From Elusimicrobiota bacterium (GTDB lineage Bacteria > Elusimicrobiota > Endomicrobiia > CG1-02-37-114 > JAHJSO01), in assembly GCA_018830385.1 (NCBI GenBank), contig JAHJSO010000075.1, positions 1 through 5,427 on the forward strand: 5,427 bases of DNA, in the 5' to 3' direction. The translations under genes and the position numbers were made by a program. The first letter of the stretch is position 1. Each line of letters opens with the position of its first letter. Below are positions 1-5,427 of this stretch, in pieces. The notes under the pieces are model-generated. The model saw only the letters and a program-made list of their open reading frames with translations, was not told where the DNA came from and searched no databases.

Positions 1-1813
1 GTCCCCGCCTCCGTCTCCACCCCCGATCCCGGAGCCCCATGCTCCCCTGCCGAAAGTTCCGGTTATAGACAAAAAGATAATTCTTCCAAAAATAAAAATA
101 AACGAACTTTCTACAATAAGAGAGATTGCGGGGAAGATAAACAAAAGCCCTTCCGATCTGCTGAAGAAACTTCTGGGGATGGGTATCGTTTCAACCATCA
201 ACCAGCGTCTGGACCGCGACACGGCGAGTGTTTTACTCCACGAGTACGACTACGACATTGATTTTATAAATATTTATGAAGAGGAAATTTCAGCGAAATC
301 GGAGGACAAGAAATTACTTAAACCGAGGCCCCCTGTCGTTACCGTTATGGGGCACGTTGACCACGGCAAAACGACCCTGCTTGATACGATAAGAAAATCA
401 AAGATTACCGAGAAGGAACACGGCGGAATTACCCAGCATATAGGCGCCTACATGGTGAAGACGCCGAAGGGCGAAATAGTGTTTCTGGATACGCCGGGAC
501 ACCAGGCATTTACCGCTATGCGCGCGCACGGCTCAAAAATTACCGATATAGTGGTGCTTGTGGTGGCAGCCGATGACAACGTTATGCCTCAGACGGTGGA
601 GGCCATTGACCATGCGCGTGCAGCAGGGGTCCCCATAATAGTCGCCATCAACAAGATAGACGTTGCAACTGCAAACCCGCAGGGCACCAAACAGAAACTG
701 ACCCAGTACGGACTGATACCTGACGACTGGGGCGGGGATACCCTGACGGTTGAGATATCTGCAAGGAACAACATAAACATTGACAAACTACTTGAATCCA
801 TCCTCTTCAAAGCGGAACTCATGGAACTTAAGGCAAACCCGGAAAGACCTGCAAGAGGGGTTGTGGTGGAGTCACGGATGGACCCGAGGAAAGGGCCGGT
901 GGCGACTGTCCTCGTGCAAGCAGGCACCTTGAAAGCCGGTGATGCCCTGATTTGCGGTTTTACCGGCGGGAAAGTCAGGGCTATGCTGAACGATACGGGC
1001 CACAGGATAAATGCCGCGGGGCCGAGCGTTCCGGTTGAAATACTCGGGCTTGAATCGGTCGTTTCTGCGGGTGACGCTTGTTTTGTGGTGAAAGACGAGA
1101 GGTTGGCCAGGGAGATAATAAGTAAAAGAAAGGCCGCCCTGAGCGCCCAGAGGGTGGATGCAAGAAAGAGGGTTTCACTGGAAGACATCGGCGCAGGCAG
1201 GGTGAAACAACTGGACATCATCTTAAAGACGGACGTCTCCGGTTCGCTGGATGCAATAAAGGATGCCATTGAGCACCTGCATTCAGATGAAATAAAGTTG
1301 AATATCGTCCACGGCGGGGTGGGGGCGATAAATGAGTCCGACGTCAACCTCGCTATTGCTTCAAATGCAATTATAATCGGGTTCAACGTGCGGGCGAACC
1401 CCAATGCCGAAACGATGGCAAAAAAGGAGGGTATTGATACAAGGACTTACAGGATAATATACGAACTCATAAGCAGTTTAAAATCGGCAATGGAAGGCCT
1501 CGTTGAGCCGAAGATGGTTGAAACAACAACGGGCAGGGTTGAAATCAAAAAGGTCTTCCAGATAACCGGTTCCGGGGCGGTTGCGGGATGCATGGTGATT
1601 GACGGAAAGATTAACCGCTCGTCAAAGGTCAGGTTACTGAGGGACGATGTGATTGTTTATGAAGGCACCATCAAGTCATTAAAAAGATTTAAGGACGACG
1701 TAAGGGAAGTTGAAAAAGGGTATGAGTGCGGGGTGTCACTGGAAAATTACAACGACATAAAGGCAGGAGATATAATTGAGGTGTACGTCCAGGAAAAGGC
1801 AAAAGCGATCTGA
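1..1813 (+). CDS. infB: Translation initiation factor IF2 (5'-partial)
   Basis: IF2 is the GTPase that places fMet-tRNA on the 30S subunit and promotes 50S joining. The frame is open from base 2 to the TGA at 1811-1813 (603 visible codons), so the ATG at 179 is internal and the true start lies upstream. Using visible codon numbers: a Pro-rich linker (1-20), an IF2_N-type domain (about 30-90, with [14 protein letters not shown]), then the G domain with G1 GHVDHGKT (117-124), G2 [10 protein letters not shown] (141-150), G3 DTPGH (163-167), G4 NKID (217-220) and G5 SA (253-254). Domain II, domain III (with [14 protein letters not shown]) and the C-terminal fMet-tRNA-binding domain ([13 protein letters not shown]) follow intact. 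IF2 is usually 700-1000 residues, so some N-terminal sequence is missing. A tandem in-frame TAA (1814-1816) follows the stop. rbfA begins 8 nt later. Assignment is essentially certain. Confidence 0.98.
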   Translation, partial: SPPPSPPPIPEPHAPLPKVPVIDKKIILPKIKINELSTIREIAGKINKSPSDLLKKLLGMGIVSTINQRLDRDTASVLLHEYDYDIDFINIYEEEISAKSEDKKLLKPRPPVVTVMGHVDHGKTTLLDTIRKSKITEKEHGGITQHIGAYMVKTPKGEIVFLDTPGHQAFTAMRAHGSKITDIVVLVVAADDNVMPQTVEAIDHARAAGVPIIVAINKIDVATANPQGTKQKLTQYGLIPDDWGGDTLTVEISARNNINIDKLLESILFKAELMELKANPERPARGVVVESRMDPRKGPVATVLVQAGTLKAGDALICGFTGGKVRAMLNDTGHRINAAGPSVPVEILGLESVVSAGDACFVVKDERLAREIISKRKAALSAQRVDARKRVSLEDIGAGRVKQLDIILKTDVSGSLDAIKDAIEHLHSDEIKLNIVHGGVGAINESDVNLAIASNAIIIGFNVRANPNAETMAKKEGIDTRTYRIIYELISSLKSAMEGLVEPKMVETTTGRVEIKKVFQITGSGAVAGCMVIDGKINRSSKVRLLRDDVIVYEGTIKSLKRFKDDVREVEKGYECGVSLENYNDIKAGDIIEVYVQEKAKAI

Positions 1814-1821
1814 TAAGTTAA

Positions 1822-2226
1822 ATGCAAGCGAGAAATATACCATACAGCCGGACAGTAAGGATTAGCAGCATCCTGAAGATTGAGGTTTCAAGGATAATAC
1901 GGGAACTGAACGATCCGGGCATCGGGTTTATTACGGTTACGGACGCAAAGATTTCGCCCGACCTTTCGGAAGCAAGAATTTATTTTTCCGTCCTCGGTGA
2001 TGAGAAGGAAAAGGATGAGACCTCGCAGGCGCTGCACAGAGCAAGCGGTTTTATCCGGGGGTGTCTTTCAAAAATCCTGAGTTTGCGGAAGATACCGGAG
2101 ATAAAATTCATATACGACGGTACCCCCGCGACCGCTTCAAGGATATTTTCAATACTTGAAAAGATAAGAAATGAAAAAAAGATTCCCCGGAAAAAGACAG
2201 CAAGAAAAAAGAAAAAGGGCCGTTAA
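1822..2226 (+). CDS. rbfA: 30S ribosome-binding factor RbfA
   Basis: RbfA is a small KH-like protein that binds the 30S subunit and assists late 16S rRNA maturation. At 134 aa it has normal family length. Family signatures are visible: the first helix leading to ELNDPGIG (DP at 31-32), the strand VTDAKISPDLSEARIYFSVLG (about 40-59, given here as the conserved SPDLS...A.IY pattern), the AxG helix kink that replaces the KH GxxG loop (ASG, 74-76), and the closing strand IPEIKFIYDG (91-100). The C-terminal tail (117-134) is strongly basic and Lys-rich. The ATG at 1822 gives the expected N-terminus, but only AAGTTAA precedes it, with no Shine-Dalgarno in range. Re-initiation by ribosomes finishing infB 8 nt upstream is therefore likely. 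The last 56 nt also encode the start of the next gene. Confidence 0.96.
   Translation: MQARNIPYSRTVRISSILKIEVSRIIRELNDPGIGFITVTDAKISPDLSEARIYFSVLGDEKEKDETSQALHRASGFIRGCLSKILSLRKIPEIKFIYDGTPATASRIFSILEKIRNEKKIPRKKTARKKKKGR
2171..2226 (+). other. 56-nt dual-coding overlap of rbfA and nrnA-like gene
   Basis: An A-rich stretch is read in two frames: as the last 18 residues or so of RbfA (KKTARKKKKGR end) and as the first residues of the DHH protein (MKKRFPGKRQQEKRKRA). Both products are Lys/Arg-rich. The downstream frame has no other ATG, GTG or credible TTG start before its essential motif I at codon 36. The overlap therefore appears real unless that protein uses a non-standard start. Confidence 0.75.
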
Positions 2227-3187
2227 GGAAATAGCCCGCCTGTTCAGGACTGAAAAAAGTTTTTTGATAATAGGGCACGTACGTCCCGACGGGGATACCG
2301 TCGGTTCGGCGCTTGCGATAGGTTCGTGGTTAGGAGCAGAAGGCAGGAGGGTTAAGGTAGTCAACGCGGATAACACGCCGCAGTACCTGATGTTTCTGAA
2401 GGGCGCAAAACGGATTAAGAGGATACACGGGTTCAGCGAGCTGAAAAACGGTTACGATGTGTGCATTGTGCTTGAATGCCCCGACGTCCTCCGAATAGGT
2501 TTCCCTTTTGAAAAGGAAAGGTTTAAAAAGACAATAATCATAGACCATCACCCCTACGGCAAGAAAGGCATAAAGGACGGGGTGGAATTCATTGACCCCG
2601 GCGCATCCTCCTGCGCCGAACTGGTGTGGGACATAATGGAGGCGGCAGGACATAAGGTTACCAGGGACGAGGCAGTGTGTCTTTACACGGGTATTTTAAC
2701 GGATACCGGCAAGTTCCAGTATGAGAATACGACGGGCCACACCCTGCATGCCGCAGCGGCGATGGTTGACCGCGGCGTTGACCCCGTAACGCTATATCAA
2801 AAACTCTATGTGAACAAGACGCTGTCCGGTTTAAGGTTGCTGGGCGGCACCCTCTCCTCGCTGAAGGTTGACGGGAAGGTCGCATACCTGATGGTTACTG
2901 ATGCAGTTTTGAAAAAACACAACGCTTCCGACGAGGACACCGAAGAGATTATACATTATGCAGGACTCCTTAAGGGGATAGGTCTGTTCGTTATGTTCCG
3001 TGAACTCCGCAACCCCCGCGGGACGGTAAAGGTGAGTTTGAGGTCCTGCGGAAAAATAAATGCGAACCACCTGGCCGGTCTTTTCGGCGGCGGGGGGCAC
3101 GTCCGGGCAGCGGGGTTTCAGATAAAAGGCGCGATAAAGCGTGTAATCCCCAAAGTCCTGTCCGTGTTGAAAAGGTATGCTGTCTGA
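2171..3187 (+). CDS. nrnA: DHH/DHHA1 phosphoesterase, NrnA-like (oligoRNase/pAp phosphatase family)
   Basis: Members of this family hydrolyse nanoRNAs, 3'-phosphoadenosine 5'-phosphate or cyclic dinucleotides with Mn2+ in the cytosol. Which substrate applies here cannot be read from sequence. The 338 aa give a full-length protein. The DHH domain has motif I GHVRPDGDTVGS (35-46; H36, D40, D42), a motif II segment VLECPDVLRIG (100-110), the DHH triad IIIDHHPYG (D125-H126-H127), DPGASSCAE (142-150) and GILTDTGKF (174-182, D178). The C-terminal DHHA1 domain has VSLRSCG (288-294) and the substrate-binding GGGGHVRAAGF (306-316). Glu102 sits where relatives such as B. subtilis NrnA have a metal-binding Asp. 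The start at 2171 overlaps rbfA by 56 nt. It is preceded only by AAGATAAGAA, so translation is probably coupled. This gene commonly lies between rbfA and truB in bacteria. The nrnA symbol is by family, not proven function. Confidence 0.9.
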   Translation: MKKRFPGKRQQEKRKRAVKEIARLFRTEKSFLIIGHVRPDGDTVGSALAIGSWLGAEGRRVKVVNADNTPQYLMFLKGAKRIKRIHGFSELKNGYDVCIVLECPDVLRIGFPFEKERFKKTIIIDHHPYGKKGIKDGVEFIDPGASSCAELVWDIMEAAGHKVTRDEAVCLYTGILTDTGKFQYENTTGHTLHAAAAMVDRGVDPVTLYQKLYVNKTLSGLRLLGGTLSSLKVDGKVAYLMVTDAVLKKHNASDEDTEEIIHYAGLLKGIGLFVMFRELRNPRGTVKVSLRSCGKINANHLAGLFGGGGHVRAAGFQIKGAIKRVIPKVLSVLKRYAV

Positions 3188-3899
3188 AGCGATACTTAAC
3201 GTTTGCAAACCGGTTGGCATGACGTCTTATGACGTTGTCCGTTTAATCAAGAAAAAAACCGGGATGGGGAAGGTCGGGCATGCAGGCACGCTTGACCCGT
3301 TCGCGCGGGGAGTGCTTGTTGTCCTTGTTGGAAAAGCAACGAAATATTTTGATATAATAGTTCGTATGGAGAAGGCATATACCGGCAGGATGCTCCTTGG
3401 GCAGGAAACAGATACGGGAGACCCGACGGGAAAAATCGTCCAGGTCAGCGGCGGTAACGAAAAACCTCTTGCAGAGGAAGAGATAAAGAGTGTTTTCTCT
3501 TCTTACAGGGGAGATATTTATCAGTCGCCTCACCCGTATTCGGCAGCGAAGTTTCGCGGAAAGAAGTTATACGAATACGCAAGGAAAGGCGAAATGGTTA
3601 TCAAGCCGCCGCGTCCGATAAAGATATATTCTTTTGAAATAACAGGGTACTCCCACCCCTTTATTGATTTTATTCTGAAGTGTTCAAGCGGGACTTACGT
3701 GAGGGGGCTGGCGCAGGAAGCCGGCCGGCGGCTGGGCAGGTATGCCACACTTGTTGAACTTACAAGGGAAGCGGTCGGAAAGTTTAAACTGTGCGATTCC
3801 ATCGGTTATGATGAGATTTCGGGTATGACGGCAGACGAGTTCCATAATTGGCGAGGGATGTGTGGAAAAGAAATGTGTTTTCACGATGGGGTTTTTTGA
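3177..3899 (+). CDS. truB: tRNA pseudouridine(55) synthase TruB, short form
   Basis: TruB isomerises U55 in the T-loop of tRNAs to pseudouridine and also acts as a tRNA folding chaperone. The catalytic domain is complete: N-terminal ILNVCKPVGMTSYDVV (6-21), GHAGTLDPFARG (34-45) with catalytic Asp40, KAYTGRMLLGQETDTGD (66-82) with the conserved Tyr68, PYSAAKFRGKKLYEYARKG (120-138), and CSSGTYVRGLAQEAG (169-183) with Tyr174 and Arg176. LTREAVGKF (195-203) closes the domain. Only about 37 residues follow, so the C-terminal PUA domain found in the 314-aa E. coli enzyme is absent. The ATG at 3177 is the only sensible start: an in-frame TGA lies at 3168-3170 and the next Met is inside the first motif. 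The gene overlaps the previous one by 11 nt and ribF by 38 nt. AAAAGG sits only about 1 nt from the ATG, a poor Shine-Dalgarno, so coupling is likely. Confidence 0.95.
   Translation: MLSEAILNVCKPVGMTSYDVVRLIKKKTGMGKVGHAGTLDPFARGVLVVLVGKATKYFDIIVRMEKAYTGRMLLGQETDTGDPTGKIVQVSGGNEKPLAEEEIKSVFSSYRGDIYQSPHPYSAAKFRGKKLYEYARKGEMVIKPPRPIKIYSFEITGYSHPFIDFILKCSSGTYVRGLAQEAGRRLGRYATLVELTREAVGKFKLCDSIGYDEISGMTADEFHNWRGMCGKEMCFHDGVF
3853..3857 (+). promoter_or_regulatory. Ribosome binding site deciding the ribF GTG start
   Basis: GAGGG lies inside the truB tail, 4 nt before the GTG at 3862. It is a modest Shine-Dalgarno with short spacing, but it supports GTG as the ribF start. The ribF frame has a TGA at 3826-3828 and no ATG or other GTG/TTG before 3862. 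Confidence 0.45.
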
Positions 3900-4767
3900 C
3901 GGTGTCCATACGGGGCATGCGTCCCTCATACAGCAGGTAATTCGGCAGGCGAGAGGGAAAAATTACGAATCGCTAATACTGACCTTTGACAAAAAACCGC
4001 GGCTGGTTGAAAAGGGGGATAGCATACTCACACCCCTGAGCGAGAAACTCGGACTGCTTGCTGCTTACGGCGCGGACAGGATAGAAGTAATAAGATTTGA
4101 CAGCGCCCTCGCCCACCTGCCGCCTGAAAGTTTTTTCAGGGACATGCTTGTGAAGAATTATAAGATAGCGGCCATTGTGGCGGGATATGATTTTGCTTTC
4201 GGCAGGGGCAGGACTGGCACCAGGGAAACCCTCGGAGCGTTGTGCAGGGAAGAGGGGATTTCACTTACAGCCGTTAAGCCGCTGTTTTACAAAGGCGAAA
4301 TCGTTTCGTCTTCACTGATAAGAAGGCGCCTGCTGGCGGGTGACATAGATATGGCAAACGGACTTCTCGGCAGGGCATATTCTTTCTGCGGCAGGGTGGT
4401 AAGGGGAAAGGGCGCCGGTTCCGGGATGGGTTTTCCGACGGCAAATGTCCGGATTGATAAACGGAAACTCCTGCCCTGCGGTGTCTTTCAGGGCGCAGTT
4501 GAAATAGGCGGCCGAGGCGGCACGGGCGGCGCAATTTTTAACGCCGTGGCGAACATCGGAACTTCGCCGACTTTTTCATCAGCCGGAAAAAGCAGGGAAA
4601 TTATACCCGAAGTCCACGTAATTGACTTTAACGAAAACATACTTGGCAGGGAAATTGTTTTTTATTTTAATAGAAAAATAAGGGATGAGAAAAAATTCAG
4701 GAGCAGGGAGCATCTCGCAGGGCAGATAAGAAGGGACATAAACATCGGCCGGAATATAAATAATTAG
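3862..4767 (+). CDS. ribF: Bifunctional riboflavin kinase / FAD synthetase RibF
   Basis: RibF phosphorylates riboflavin to FMN and adenylylates FMN to FAD. The 301 aa match normal family length. The N-terminal FMN adenylyltransferase domain (about 5-160) shows GFFDGVHTGH (10-19) with the HxGH nucleotidyl-transfer motif, AGYDFAFGRGRTGT (107-120) and SSSLIRRRLLAG (149-160). The riboflavin kinase domain (about 168-293) shows GMGFPTAN (188-195), the VANIGTSPTF segment (229-238), EVHVIDF (250-256) and the closing KFRSREHLAGQIRRDI. The start is GTG, giving only nine residues before GFFDGVH. This is about a dozen fewer than E. coli RibF, but the first strand CVFTMG is kept. The next Met (3886) would cut into that strand. 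A Gly-rich insert, GGRGGTGGA (216-224), lies in the kinase domain. The gene overlaps truB by 38 nt, and the EF-G-like gene begins 8 nt after its TAG. Confidence 0.96.
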   Translation: MEKKCVFTMGFFDGVHTGHASLIQQVIRQARGKNYESLILTFDKKPRLVEKGDSILTPLSEKLGLLAAYGADRIEVIRFDSALAHLPPESFFRDMLVKNYKIAAIVAGYDFAFGRGRTGTRETLGALCREEGISLTAVKPLFYKGEIVSSSLIRRRLLAGDIDMANGLLGRAYSFCGRVVRGKGAGSGMGFPTANVRIDKRKLLPCGVFQGAVEIGGRGGTGGAIFNAVANIGTSPTFSSAGKSREIIPEVHVIDFNENILGREIVFYFNRKIRDEKKFRSREHLAGQIRRDINIGRNINN

Positions 4768-4775
4768 GGGTGGGG
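4766..4775 (+). promoter_or_regulatory. Strong Shine-Dalgarno for the EF-G-like gene
   Basis: AGGGGTGGGG spans the last bases of the ribF stop and the 8-nt gap. Its AGGGG core is 5 nt from the ATG at 4776 and 8 nt from a second in-frame ATG at 4779. The spacing slightly favours the second ATG. It is the best ribosome binding site in the window, suggesting this gene is translated more independently than those upstream. Confidence 0.6.
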
Positions 4776-5427
4776 ATGATGCAAAAGGATTACAAAGCGG
4801 ACGACATAAGGAACATCTGTATGGTCGGAAGCAGCGGCGCCGGTAAGACAATCCTTGTTGAATCAATAGCTTCAAATGCAGGGATCGTAACAAGGATGGG
4901 GAGTGTTGAGGATGGCAATACGGTTTCAGATTACAATGAGGATGAGATAGAAAGAAAAATATCCATAAATTTATCCGTCATTTCTTTTGAACATAAAAAC
5001 AGGAAGGTTAACCTTATAGACACGCCCGGCTATGCCGATTTTGTCGGCGAGGTTTTTTCCGGAATCAACGTATGTGAGGCGTGCATACTGGTTATTTCAG
5101 CGGACACGGGCATTGATGCGTCCGTGGAAAACCTGTGGGAGATAATTACGCAGGAGGGCAGGTCCGTCCTGTTTTTTATAAACAAGTGCGACAAGGAAAA
5201 CGTTGACCTGAAAGCCCTGATTGGTAAGATTGAGTCCGCTCTTGAGATAAAACTTACCCCGATGAACGCGTCTTCAAAAACAGGCAGGGATTTTTCTACC
5301 GGCTGGACGGGCGGTTTGGATTTGAGCGATGAAGTTGTTGAGGCAATCGCTTCGTGCGACGATTCGCTTATTGAAAAATACATAAACGGCGAAAAGATTC
5401 CCGATGCGGAACTTATTAACGGGTTCA
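4776..5427 (+). CDS. Elongation factor G-like GTPase, FusA2/EF-G-2 type (3'-partial)
   Basis: This is the G domain of an EF-G paralogue, open to the window end (217 codons plus one base). Motifs in order: P-loop GSSGAGKT (18-25), where canonical EF-G has GHIDAGKT; the EF-G-like switch I segment GSVEDGNTVSDYNEDEIERK (42-61), with a following ISI; G3 DTPGYADFVGEV (82-93), with Tyr86 for the usual His; and G4 NKCDK (136-140). VVEAIASCDDSLIEKYINGE (187-206) resembles the end of the EF-G domain I region (LLEKY-type motif in Thermus EF-G-2). Domains II-V lie outside the window. From memory, the segment between G4 and this motif looks shorter than in canonical EF-G, implying a reduced G' subdomain. 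Paralogues of this kind are known in many bacteria; their role is not established and they do not generally replace EF-G. The start could be 4776 or 4779. Co-location with infB, rbfA and truB suggests a ribosome-linked role. Confidence 0.9.
   Translation, partial: MMQKDYKADDIRNICMVGSSGAGKTILVESIASNAGIVTRMGSVEDGNTVSDYNEDEIERKISINLSVISFEHKNRKVNLIDTPGYADFVGEVFSGINVCEACILVISADTGIDASVENLWEIITQEGRSVLFFINKCDKENVDLKALIGKIESALEIKLTPMNASSKTGRDFSTGWTGGLDLSDEVVEAIASCDDSLIEKYINGEKIPDAELINGF

Noticed and set aside
179..181. ATG at 179 as the infB start
   Set aside because: The same frame stays open to base 2 and encodes the first half of the IF2_N domain and a Pro-rich linker, so the gene starts upstream of the window.
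589..1404. A 271-codon open frame on the - strand inside infB
   Set aside because: It lies entirely antisense to the conserved IF2 G domain and domains II-III. Its translation has no recognisable motif and is Ser/Ala/Pro-rich, as expected of a shadow frame.
2599..2618. Perfect 7-bp inverted repeat (CGGCGCA/TGCGCCG, 6-nt loop) as a terminator
   Set aside because: No T-run follows, it is mid-gene, and it encodes the conserved PGASSCAE segment of the DHH domain.
3217..3235. Short direct repeat ATGACGT twice with 3-nt spacing
   Set aside because: It encodes the conserved MTSYDVV of TruB motif I. Too short to be a functional repeat.
3328..3358. Possible internal promoter in truB: a perfect TATAAT at 3353-3358 with TTGGAA at 3328-3333
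   Set aside because: The spacer is 19 nt, the -35 match is poor, and the bases encode conserved TruB sequence. Worth only a 5'-end RNA-seq check for transcripts feeding ribF.
5030..5383. A 117-codon open frame on the - strand near the 3' end
   Set aside because: It is antisense to the EF-G-like G domain, which has clear G1, G3 and G4 motifs. The + strand frame explains this region.

Overview
The window is a single block of six tightly packed genes, all on the + strand. Both end genes are cut by the window edges. In order they are: infB (translation initiation factor IF2, 5' end missing), rbfA (30S ribosome maturation factor), an nrnA-like DHH/DHHA1 phosphoesterase, truB (tRNA pseudouridine-55 synthase), ribF (bifunctional riboflavin kinase/FAD synthetase), and the first 217 codons of an elongation factor G-like GTPase. 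No stretch over about 10 bases lies outside these genes. I see no RNA genes, mobile elements, CRISPR repeats, convincing promoters or terminators.

The first five genes are the well-known bacterial translation and RNA-maturation cluster infB-rbfA-nrnA-truB-ribF, which usually follows nusA and often precedes rpsO. Here the gene after ribF is not rpsO but an EF-G paralogue of the FusA2/EF-G-2 type. Its P-loop is GSSGAGKT, and Tyr stands where translocating EF-G has the catalytic His of its DTPGH motif. Junctions are very tight: infB-rbfA 8 nt gap, rbfA-nrnA 56 nt overlap, nrnA-truB 11 nt overlap, truB-ribF 38 nt overlap, ribF-EF-G-like 8 nt gap. Shine-Dalgarno sequences are weak or badly spaced except before the EF-G-like gene and, modestly, before ribF. 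This suggests one transcript with coupled translation.

Together the products serve initiation (IF2), small-subunit maturation (RbfA), cleanup of short RNA or nucleotide products (NrnA-like), tRNA T-loop modification (TruB), flavin cofactor synthesis (RibF), and an unknown ribosome-linked GTPase role (EF-G-like).

The organism is a bacterium of intermediate G+C (judged by eye). Arg AGG and Ile ATA codons are frequent and the coding strand is purine-rich. The weak Shine-Dalgarno sites, the compact TruB and the EF-G-like gene would fit an uncultured lineage such as Planctomycetota (Brocadiales-like), Nitrospirota or Omnitrophota, but I cannot place it firmly from sequence alone.

I do not see a novel system. 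The points most worth a second look are the EF-G-like gene's position and altered G3 motif, the long gene overlaps (one dual-coding two basic tails), an Asp-to-Glu change at a probable metal ligand of the DHH protein, and a TruB without a PUA domain.
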